This document shows positions 38,420 to 47,756 of a DNA stretch of 64,000 nt, piece by piece (within the stretch, counting starts at the first letter, position 1; each line of letters starts with the position of its first letter). Origin of the DNA: Icerya purchasi (taxonomy: Eukaryota > Arthropoda > Insecta > Hemiptera > Monophlebidae); the NCBI GenBank assembly GCA_039619475.1, contig CM077115.1, forward strand, positions 310,758,734 to 310,822,733. Reading direction: 5' to 3'. Position numbers and translations under genes: made by a program. The notes under the pieces are model-generated. The model was not told where the DNA came from. It saw only the letters and a list, made by a program, of their open reading frames with translations, and searched no databases.

Positions 38420-39062
38420 CGAGGAGAACGATCAATAAATAAGTTACATTTCCCGATAAACAAAAAAATCGTTAAAAACATGTAAATATATTTTTGGATT
38501 CTACAATATCCTTTCTGTATTCACCTAAAATATTCAAGCACTTGCCGTAAGGTGGTACTAATTTTTCGACGCCTTGTTTAAAAAACGTGCGTCCTCCAAC
38601 TTCGGCTGATCAATTCATGACGAACTTCTTCACTTCTTCATCGTTCGCGAAACGAACGTTCGAGTTTCGATTAACGTTTGTGCAAATCTGTGTGCGAAGT
38701 TGACAGCCGTCTTCCACATAATCTTGTCCTTCCTCGAACATACGGCACACCATTTGGACATCATGTGGGTCTGGAAATTGCTTTATCACTCTATACACTT
38801 CACGTATTTGTCGATGAATTTCTGTGGGATTATAATTTTTGCCGACAAAAGCCGCACTACACTTCGCTGTCGGACGACCGATCCACACGACGCTCTATTT
38901 CAAACAGACACGGTATACGAACTAAACACGATACCGGTTTCATTCTTTCACGAGGCGATACAGAATGAAAACCCCGGGTTCGTTTAAGCCGGAGCAGGGG
39001 GTTGTACGTTAATTTAGGTAGAAATTACGCGCGAGTGTAACTTACTTATTGATCCTTCCTCG
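38420..39062 (-). mobile_element. Internally deleted mariner-like element
   Basis: Left end CGAGGAGAACGATCAATAAA (from 38420) pairs with the right end, reverse-complemented CGAGGAAGGATCAATAAGTA (from 39062). Both continue into TAAGTTACA and both are flanked by TA. At about 640 bp the element is half the normal mariner length. On the minus strand it keeps the first part and the very end of a transposase with the catalytic core removed, as described separately. This is the usual structure of a non-autonomous derivative that depends on transposase made elsewhere. Confidence 0.85.
38525..38900 (-). pseudogene. Mariner-like transposase, core deleted
   Basis: An open minus-strand frame from 38888 to 38610 reads FVGKNYNPTEIHRQIREVYR, then VCRMFEEGQDYVEDG. 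These are the helix-turn-helix and the W-x-R-F-x-x-G-R-x-x-V-x-D linker motif of mariner-type transposases. It breaks up shortly after. At 38586-38530 another frame reads FFKQGVEKLVPPYGKCLN, which fits the C-terminal motif (usually F-x-x-G-I-x-K-L-x-x-R-Y-x-K-C-L). Everything between, including all three catalytic Asp, is gone. The subgroup is not resolved, but it differs from the 21.8 kb mariner. Confidence 0.75.
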
Positions 39063-39778
39063 TATGTCCTTAGCCGGGACGCAGTTACGTGTTTCATCAA
39101 GGTGTTGCTTTGCTAATTTCGTGTTATCAGTCGATATAATAGAAGACTTCTAGTAGCTCCTCTTAAGTTCTTCTCTTCGTCAATCTATCCATAAATGGCA
39201 CTACCTAATCGTTCCGAACAAATTTAATATTTTTCATTAGAAACACCTCCTGCTCAATGAGACGGTTGTAATTTTCTGTACGTATTGTAATATCAAAAAC
39301 ATGAACTAAACGATAAAATCGGAAGAAGGAACGAATTAGAAAATTTAAAAGATGAAGGTTCGTGCTTTTCTCGTTATTTACAAGTCAGAAGTGTTTAAGT
39401 TAACGCTGTGTGTGTTTGATTAAATATTTCAAAATTCAAGAATTTGGATCCATTTAGAGTTTGGTATTACCATTATTTATTAAGTTTCATAATTTTGTTA
39501 TACAGATCCGAAACGTTATTCATTCTAAATTTTAGTTTTATTGACGTTTACACTATGTATCTTTTTTTAAGGTAGCATTTGAAAATTTGAGAGTTTAAAT
39601 AGATTTTTTTTTTTTTTTTTTTTGATTTTGATTTTGTAATTTCTTTGTTCATTACACTTGGTTAACGATGTACAGCTTTCTACGCTGCCAATAGATGGCG
39701 CTCTATATTTTAACCATCTTAAGTGAATTATACATTTCTTTATATATATATATGTGTGTTTATACATACATATATTAA

Positions 39779-40040
39779 TTACAACGTAATTCTTAGGTTA
39801 ACCCCCATTCGAAAAAATGTTCCAATTTTATGTAACGCAAAATGTCCCAATTTTATGTAACGTATGTTATATTTTATAGGATTTTTGTTATTGTTATTTA
39901 AAAAATGTCACAATTTTATGTAACGAAAAACGTAATGAAACAATATCTTAATTTTATGTAATGAAAGTTAAATGTTAGAATAGGATTTTTGTGATTATGT
40001 TATTTTTTTTGTATTGATGTCAGTAAGAATTACGTTGTAA
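39779..40040. mobile_element. Small palindromic element (MITE-like)
   Basis: Perfect 17-bp inverted termini TTACAACGTAATTCTTA (39779-39795) and TAAGAATTACGTTGTAA (40024-40040) bound a 262-bp non-coding segment. The 5-prime part of the interior is a degenerate tandem array described separately. No coding capacity is present. Target-site duplications are not clear, though TTAA-like or TTA sequence flanks the left end. Class is unknown. It would need a transposase from elsewhere. Confidence 0.7.
39818..39965 (+). repeat. Tandem array, TGTCCCAATTTTATGTAACG
   Basis: The roughly 20-base unit appears four times with small changes and variable spacers: at about 39819 ('tgttccaattttatgtaacg'), 39840 ('tgtcccaattttatgtaacg'), 39905 ('tgtcacaattttatgtaacg') and 39945 ('tatcttaattttatgtaatg'). 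The array sits wholly inside the palindromic element. Confidence 0.85.
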
Positions 40041-40155
40041 ATTTTGATCATTTTATACAAAATATAGAAGAGAAAGAGACAGAAATAAGAGCAAGAGGGG
40101 TCAAGGAGCACAACCCTTTGCGAGGCCAAAATGGCCGAGTTATATATATATATAA

Positions 40156-41677
40156 AATGGATGTCCCAAAAATACTGAGAGTTGTGCAACGAACAAAACT
40201 ACTTACCGGTCTGCCGATGATGGAGAATTAGTAAAGCAATCTATTAACTACCGAGAGAGCTCTCATTCGTCGCTTCGTTATCCGGTGTTTTAAATAAAGG
40301 TATAACAGTTGAAGCCTACTGGTTTTACGAAAAAAATTATTTGTAATTAATATCGTTATCGGCGTCACTATCTTTTTCAAAATATTATGCACTTTTATGC
40401 TGAATATATCGATGCGTCCTTTCATCCCATTTTGCCATTATTGTCTTCTCATACTCATCATGTGATATGATCCTGATAAACATGTGCACGGAGGTCCCGA
40501 TATCTGCATTCGACTCGAATCTTTGTCCCCGTAATTCTTTTTTCAAGAAATAGTCAATATAGTCACATTATAGTTATAAGTAGGATAACTGGAATGTTGA
40601 ATTTCTTCAAATATTCTTAAACGATTCCCGCTGTGTAAAATTGTCCTGATAAAGTGCCTCCCAGGTATTCTTTTAAATCGGACCTTTTTATCGTAATGTG
40701 TTTCCACATTGTTTGGGGACGTGTTCGCGGTCGTTTTAGGAAGAGCTCAAAATGCTGTCAGATTATCCGGCGATAATTAAAAATGCAATCAGCATCACAT
40801 TTTGATCTTCGGAGAATCGCCGGTTTTACAAGTCACTCATTCTTGACGCGTGAGACCGGTGAAAATAATATTATATTCAGCTTTCGTCGATAGAGACCAC
40901 ATTTTTTCTTTTTAGAAAATTCGATTTTTCCGCATCATTTTAAGCTATATTCGCTGCAGATTTCGGCGCGTTTTTCCATAAGTATAGAAATGCGGGACGA
41001 TCATCGGGGATTGAAAACACCCAGTTTATTTACAACTCTTCCTTCAAAATTCGACGTACCCCCAACATTTTGGAATATCAGCAATCTGATAAAACTTTCT
41101 GTGGCATAGATGTAGATTTTCGCAAATGATCACCGATAATATCGTGTTTACATTTTCCTCGCAAGCCGTTGAAAGATTCCCGCTCCGCGGAAAAAGTGCT
41201 GTGGATTGAATGTGGCAGCGAAAAATTGTCGACCGACCTAAACACACTCGGTGCTGCAGCCTTCTTTGGCATTGTTGTCGCGAACTCGGTTTTTCAGGTG
41301 TACACAAAATTTGATCGCACAGCGTTGCTCTGTTTTCATTTCCATTTTTACGCATAAAAATGCGAAAAACTTCAGCTATTCTTGATAATAAAATTGATTG
41401 CAACTGATGATGCTGTAGCAAAGTGATAACGCAACCGATACGTTCGGCTTTATTGCTAACGGGACAGATGAAACAACGCGCGTTGTTGGCTAGTACTTCG
41501 AAATAATTAAAATCTACCTTTTTATTTAAACAGTTGCAGCGGAGCGACAAATATCACCGTAATATGGTTATAAATAGCTAATCAGTTGTTTTGTAATAAT
41601 GCATCATCGGCGAACTAGTAATAACTTTGTTAACTGCCCAGAAGCAAAGTCTCTCAGTATTTTCAGCCCAACGATTG
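40156..41677 (-). mobile_element. Decayed mariner-like element
   Basis: Matching ends: left 'gtcccaaaaatactgagag' (about 40163-40181) and right, reverse-complemented, 'gggctgaaaatactgagag' (about 41669-41651). Between them the minus strand holds fragments of a mariner-type transposase. The interval of about 1.5 kb suits a complete but heavily mutated element. Exact outer boundaries and the TA duplication are uncertain. Confidence 0.7.
40640..41345 (-). pseudogene. Mariner-like transposase remnant
   Basis: From an ATG near 41345 on the minus strand the start reads EMKTEQRCAIKFCVHLKKTE, the typical N-terminal helix-turn-helix opening. Continuing with shifts gives a WHS-type segment (ATFNPQHFFRGAGIF), EENVNTILSVI and HLCHRK with IADIPK, which correspond to the linker. 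Near 40870 VVSIDES, then IIFSPVSRVKNEW and KCDADCIFNYRRI, correspond to the first catalytic block (usual GDESW) and the LIAFFDYRGI strand. Numerous stops and shifts are present, and the second and third catalytic Asp blocks were not found. The 168-codon frame at 41044-41550 is mostly an out-of-frame reading of this relic. Confidence 0.7.
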
Positions 41678-42369
41678 TATGTAGCCGATCCGATATTAGT
41701 TGTGAGTAGTCGAAAACCGAAATTTTGCTAATTTGTAGAACTTTTCGATTCTACGACAAATTTTGAAAATTATCTGTTTATATCTCCCGAAGGATAAAAG
41801 TTATTATCGAAATTCTATTTTTGGACACTTTAATGGAATCAATTTGCATATATCATCGTTTCTATGTTTTTTACCCTGTCGAAGGAAAAATTTCAGCATA
41901 CATACTCGTATTCTAATTTTTACTCGGTGGCGTCATCCCACGTCAATGAAACCGGTTAAAGTATGTTCTCTCTTGCTTGAAAATTTTTGATATGCCCGTC
42001 TCATTAAGTATGTGACGTTCGTTTTAGAGTTTTCTTTTAGATCTAAGCCCGTCAACTGAACGGAATGTTATTTTGCAATAAAATTAATTCTGTAATTTTC
42101 GCAGTTTCACTTCACATCGAGAACCGAATCAACAGTGCACTTTTTATTTATTCTTTTTATCTGTAATCTTTACCCCCCGGTGACGGCTATTACGAAACAT
42201 AATACAATTTTTTTTCATATTAATCGTCCTAATTATTAGTTTATTACACACTATTTTTAATGTGATATTCACGTTTCTATTATTAACTTCGATTAAGTTT
42301 TTATTTTAAATATCTAGCATTTTTTTTCTTTCTAGTATTAGACAAAAAAAATCCATTGCCGCCAAGCAT
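41678..42369. other. Intronic-type sequence without a gene
   Basis: AT-rich sequence with no recognised gene or element. Confidence 0.45.
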
Positions 42370-43010
42370 ACAGTACTTCCTTGTACGAGTATGTGAAGGG
42401 GAGGGGGCTTCGCTTCCCAAACTCTGAAATCGCAAACATTAAAAATAAACAAATATTTTAAAGGGTAAATTATGAAATATATAAATTATATGCGTGATGT
42501 ACAGCTGCAGCCTTGTAGGGAAAGTACCCCCCCCCCCCCTCCGCTCAGCCGATTCTAACCAAAAAAAGGGACGTGGACAATTATTATTTTTTTATTTTCT
42601 TGTTTGAGTTTTTCCCTGGGCCTGTCAGCAACGGACGATTACCCGTCAACAGGAGTTAAAAGGAATGGAATCTGACAAAGAAAACTACTTATCAAGATGG
42701 TCCTACCTGCAAAATTTCAACCTTCTATGACCAGCCGTTTTTGAATTCTGTGCGATAAACACGTACATACATACACACGTCACGATAAACGACTTAAATG
42801 GATATTTTTGTTGAAAAGTGAGATCCAAAATGGCCTAATGGTTATACGCCGAGCCAGGAAAAAAAAAAAAACTCACAAATACAGTACTTTTCCTCCGTAT
42901 AAGAAAGTAATTAGAGGGATAGTCGAAGTATCCGTTGAAATATGGCATTAAACATTTTTCACGGCTACAATAATACTTCTTTTACTTCGTACAAGGAAGT
43001 AAAAAAAAAA
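42370..43010 (-). repeat. LINE tail plus RTE-like debris
   Basis: A T-rich run at 42580-42600 is followed by 'ttgtttgagtttttccctgg' and 'gcctgtcagcaacggacgat'. Read on the minus strand this is GGGTAATCGTCCGTTGCTGA, CAGGCCC and an A-tail, similar to LINE tails at 47.4 and 50.2 kb. Beyond it, 'caaaatttcaaccttctatg' and 'acatacatacacacgtcacg' have the look of RTE-type LINE sequence. A 14-bp inverted pair, ACTTCCTTGTACGA (42375-42388) and its reverse complement (42987-43000), brackets the cluster. C13 lies at 42527-42539. Confidence 0.6.
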
Positions 43011-46000
43011 AAAAAAAAAACATTACCTAAACAGCCGCTTCATTTAGGGTTGATTGGCGAACCAGTGGGGGGGAGGGCTCCCTTGAAGTACCGAGTGTAC
43101 GTGGATTGTCCGCGCTGTGGTGAAGTATCGCAGACGTACTATACTATTAATTAACGTAAATTGATGGCAATATACATTATTCGAAGTACACTAGTATTAT
43201 ACTATATAAAGAATGTACATAAAAGTGTCTATGTGTAATTTTTATTCTATATATGTGGGTTCTTATTATTTTCAATCCTTATCTGTATTCGATTACCAGT
43301 CGCTCCCAGATATATACCTAATCTGAAAATTGAGACCGGAGAAATTTAGGAAATTAAAAGCAACTGAGAGGAAGTAACTTATGATTTTCAGATTCATCAG
43401 AGGCTTAGGTTACGCGAGCAGCGTACAAACTCTACAATTTTTGGTTGATTCTGTCTACCCATAGTTTTTTTCCTTTTCTAGTCCGTAAATTTGAAATTAA
43501 CACTTTATAATGAATAATCGGCGTTGGATATAAGTGAAATTCTATTAAACGTGATCGACGATGCTGTAAAAAAAAAAAAAAAAAAAAAACGAGAGAGAGA
43601 GAAAGAGAAAAAGAAATTGGTATGGTAAAGAGAAATAGTCAAAAAGCATTGACAATAAAATACACATAAGAATACAGAGATTGTGTTTAATGATGGCATG
43701 AGAAAATTGTAAAGTGTATTCGTTTCGTAAATGATAAAAGAGGGAAGAGATACTTTAATGAGGGATGCACATTAACAGCAAAATTTAAATTTCGGTGGTA
43801 ACGCTAAATTTTTTAACAATTAGGAACAGTTAAAAAACACTAAAAAACACTTTTTTAGAATTTCTAAATCAACTGTATCATCATAGTTTATTCTGTATGT
43901 TTGCGATGCTATGTATAAATGTGACCGTGACATCACACAAGAGGGGATAAGTAGTAAATACACATATAAACATATAATGTTTAATAGCTACTTTCTTTCA
44001 TTCCTCTTTAATTCGGTGCATTATGAAACTAATACAAAACGGCATCCGGAGGGAATTTTGTTCGAAAATGCTTTCCTTTTTTCAGTTAAAATAGCTGTTA
44101 CCGTTATGTGAAACATTTTAATTGAAACACCGTGTGTGTGAGAAAACAATCACTGTAACGAGAAATACCTGCGAAGTAACTTTTAAAACATTATACTATA
44201 CGAGAATGTTGAATTGTATTATTACACACGGTTGATTAATTTGTAATGGAACCTTAATATATTGAAATATATTGAATCGGGTTTTAATAGTGCGGCCGTT
44301 TGGTCGATAAAACGCAAACTTGGAAAAAAATTAAAAGAAAAATTATTTCAAAAGCATATTGATTTCAAAATTTTCTCGTTCCATCGATTGTTTTTTATTT
44401 AATTTGAAACATTTAATATAAAAGCAAAAAATATACGCTCTATGTAGTAATATACCTGTGGTGAACTTGAAAAAGATCAAATTTTAGGACAAAATTTCAC
44501 GGTGTAAACATTAGTGCTAAATTTAAAAAATGAAATAACTATTAGCTTTATATACGTACGTCTATAAATATTTACGATTTACCTTTATGCGATGGCCGAC
44601 GAGGCGTTGTTTATGTACAGCATGGCGGATGGAATTCTAATTGTTAAAAAAAATTAGCGTTACCTCTAATTTCAATTTTTTTACTTCGTTTGTTAAACTA
44701 ACTTATAAAATTTAACTCTTTGCATTTCACTATCAGTGTAGTAAATCAATTTAACAACGTAGCTATGTAAATTTCCAAACTTCCGCACTAAGATTATTTT
44801 GATTTTTCAGTTTTCCCTACTTCTTGATTAAATGCGTACTATCAACGTCATCATAGTTGCTTCTGCCGAGTCAGGAGATTGCATACATTTATATTATTCG
44901 TTCCCTGGAAAGAGTTATTATCTTCTGTAAGTTTTTGCACGGCGGATTTATTGGTAGGTTCGCTGTTGTTAATTCTAACCGTCTCCTTCCTTTTATTGAT
45001 TTTCCCGGAATTTTCCCCTGTATCGCTATCATGAAAATTCCATTTTCTCGAATTTTATGAGCTAGGTATTTCGATCTTTGATATCCTCCAGCAGCAGCAG
45101 CAGCAGCAGTGTTCTCTTTTCTTCTCCTACTTTTGTCAATACGGCGATATTTGTTGTGTGTATGGTCCACGATATTTTCATCAGCCGCCTGTATCATTTC
45201 CAAAGCGGCTATCTTCCTTTCGCAGTCTGCTCCCATTTACTATAAATTTTTAATTTTTTCTTTCAGCTCAAGCGCACCAAAATAATTTTCATTCTAATAC
45301 AAACTATATCCTCGTATTATACGGTATTTTGTTTAATTTTTGTAATATCGATTATTTTTAAATATTATTACTCACTGTTATCCTTACTTTCTACATTATC
45401 GTCAGAGCTACTCTAATCCGGAGTCAGGTTTTTTTGTGTAGTAAATTTTTCAACGAATGATAATTTCTTTTGAAATATTTTTTCATGCAGCTGGAATCCA
45501 CTCACTATCGGTTACGTACGTAGTAGGTGTACCATTCGAGTTTTCATAAAAAAGTAGATATATCAAAGATCAAATTAAATTGTTTAAATAGGTATATAGC
45601 TTTCTTTTAAGTGAATCTTCTTAAATGCTTTCGGAAGTACCCAAATGCTGAAATAGGTGGAAAAAGTGCACCTCTTGTATGCGGAGAAGTACGCGGTATA
45701 TATATGTATATGTATATAATAGGAGTTTCAGTAGCGTCTATGTTGGAGAAAAATTTTAACTTGTTTAAAAGAAAAGGTGGTTTGTGCTTTTATTATTATG
45801 GAACTATAGCGGAATTTGAAAATTTCATAAAACGTAAATGAAATCGTCGATAAACGTAATTTCAGGATGCAATTTGAAATGTCCACTTCCTAGACTGCGG
45901 GGCCGTTAAATATCTCGCCACATTTTACCTTTAGTCGACGCGAAATTATATTATTTGCACATGTAGCTTCTTGTAGCGTGTATTATATATATATATATAT

Positions 46001-46033
46001 ATATTGTTATAACGGTTATTTTTTCAATTCCAG
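43011..46033. other. Intron upstream of the yorkie-like exon
   Basis: Contains an A-tract with (GA)n at 43567-43605, a (CAG)6-7 run at about 45091-45109 and several short chance frames. I looked here for the exon carrying the first half of WW domain 1 (ending near R-Y-F-L-N before a GT) and did not find it. Confidence 0.5.
45091..45109 (+). repeat. (CAG)n microsatellite
   Basis: Six to seven AGC units. The poly-Ala run of the 115-codon minus frame at 44889-45236 derives from it. That frame has no domain and I do not treat it as a gene. Confidence 0.85.
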
Positions 46034-46179
46034 TCACATAACAAGGACTACCACTTGGGAAGATCCTAGGAAAAGCGGTGTTAATAGTCAGGAGCAACAG
46101 CAGTGCCGTAATGCGGTCGGATCTATAACAGGTTCTACGGCATCATCTTCAGATTTGCGTTCGTCTTCGTCTCAGCCAG
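46034..46179 (+). CDS. yki: Yorkie/YAP homologue, internal exon (WW1 second half)
   Basis: A 146-bp exon lies between a good acceptor (pyrimidine-rich 'attttttcaattccag', 46018-46033) and a GT donor ('ccag|gtaaaat', from 46180). It begins with one base completing a split Asn codon and ends one base into a codon, so it is an internal exon with 48 whole codons. It encodes HITRTTTWEDPRK, the last strand of a WW domain with the second Trp and the Pro, then a Ser/Gln-rich linker (SQEQQQ, TASSSDLRSSSSQP). Yorkie/YAP is the Hippo-pathway coactivator that binds TEAD/Scalloped in the nucleus and PPxY proteins through its WW domains. In YAP the WW1 reads NHIDQTTTWQDPRK with, as I recall, an intron at the same Asn, which supports the call. 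Neighbouring exons are not in view. Nedd4-type WW proteins are the main alternative. Confidence 0.75.
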
Positions 46180-47062
46180 GTAAAATAACATTGGCTACTC
46201 CATTCTTCGTTCTCTTCTTGTTCGCGTTCATCACACACAACGTTTTCTAGGAAATGTACCGATTTATAATTAACTGCTGTGCCCCCCCCCCCGTGTTTTT
46301 GTTAATAAAAAGATTTTAGCTCCAGCCGAGATTACGAATCTTGTTCTGCCAAACTGTTGTCCTATCCGATCAGAATTTGTTTATCGGTTAGTTCGGCTTC
46401 TGTGCCAGAAGTGTATTTTTGATTTTAGTTCACCTCATCCGTGAATAATTCGTTGCCAGATACGGTCGACGCGGTGAAACGAGCTGCGCATCTATTATCA
46501 CACGGCCGGGGCTGCCGCTGAGACACACTGTATATTATTATATGCCTCTCTTAAGTTTAACATAGGTGATGACACACGCACACACATATATATATATATA
46601 TATATGTATCAAGTGTCGGCTACAGAAAGTTCGTTTCTTTTGAACTATCCTGATGGAAAATCATAAATTAACTCCTGCGGTGATGAAGAAAAGGGGGTGT
46701 ATATTTAATGCGCTGACGTGCTGCCAGATATATGCATAAAATTATTTCTTCGGGGCAATTTTTCACTGAAATACCTTAGGTCTTTTTCATGCAATAATTA
46801 CGTCATAGCGTACTACCTGAAAAAGTTTCGATATAATTTTCCCTGTGCTCAAGACATCGTCAAATTTAAAACGTACGGTTCTCAACGCGCAGCCGTTTCG
46901 AAAAAAAAGGAATTTTACATTTGTTCACGTTGAGATATTTTGATGAAAAGTTTTAAAAAATTTTTCGCGATACTGCATCTTCTCGTTTGTTGTTTGAGAA
47001 GTAGTTTGTGGTAAATTAAAATAGAAAAAATAAATGAAATACCTTTGTAATAGCACCACTCG

Positions 47063-47108
47063 AAATAATAAAAGTGGCAGAAACACACTTCTGCCACTTT
47101 TATTATTT
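47063..47108. repeat. Perfect hairpin, 18-bp arms
   Basis: AAATAATAAAAGTGGCAG and CTGCCACTTTTATTATTT are exact reverse complements around a 10-base loop (AAACACACTT). The stem includes the non-AT segment GTGGCAG, so composition alone does not explain it. It is shorter than a typical microRNA precursor. Confidence 0.85.
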
Positions 47109-47424
47109 ATTAAAACATACGAGTGCTGATGAAAATTTATTCGGAAAAATGCGTCCTTCCTTATCGATAACACGATTCCGGCTGAGGACTGGTTTCGTTT
47201 TGACTCGTATTTTCTTCTGAAAGAAAGCAACTGCTGCACTTCAGTTTATTATTTCGCTTATCAGTCAACAAGTTTGCAATCGAGAATATTAACGGTTCTG
47301 TAATTTATTATGTAATTTTAAACCGTTATAAAACAGATTGGGCGGGAATGGTATTAATGATTAATCAGTTTTACATAGCACATTTTCAGGTAAAAATGTA
47401 TTTAAAACTGTGAAAAACAAAAAG

Positions 47425-47476
47425 AATTTTTTTTTTTTTCTTGTTTGGGTTTTTCCCGGGGCTTGTCAGCAAAAAA
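47425..47476 (-). repeat. LINE 3' tail, 5'-truncated copy
   Basis: A T-run followed by 'cttgtttgggtttttcccgg' and 'ggcttgtcagcaa'. It nearly matches the start of the 42.6 kb tail ('cttgtttgagtttttccctgg', 'gcctgtcagcaa'). On the minus strand it is the extreme 3' end with its poly(A). Confidence 0.65.
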
Positions 47477-47724
47477 TTTATCTCATTGTTGCTTCTGTCT
47501 TATTTCTTTAGCAAGTTGTTAATCGTTCAAATATGCTGAAATGTAAGCTAAATTAGAGTCATCGCGCATATTTGAAAACTGAAAAGTAAATGAAAGCGTA
47601 TAAATCTTAAAAAATTGCCTTCAAATATAGTTGTATGCGTTGGGCAAATTTTTTAAATTCCTCGCCCCTCAAAAAAATAAATAAAATTAAATCACCGCAA
47701 AATGTAAAAATACGATTTTTCAAA

Positions 47725-47756
<32 letters not shown>

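Noticed and set aside
41044..41550. 168-codon minus-strand frame, the second-longest in the window
   Set aside because: It largely overlaps a decayed mariner transposase whose true frame differs. Only scraps (EENVNTILSVI, HRK) belong to transposase. The Cys-rich look is incidental.
44889..45236. 115-codon minus frame with poly-Ala near the yorkie-like exon, considered as a small gene or exon
   Set aside because: Poly-Ala comes from the CAG repeat, there is no domain, and it is on the opposite strand from the exon.
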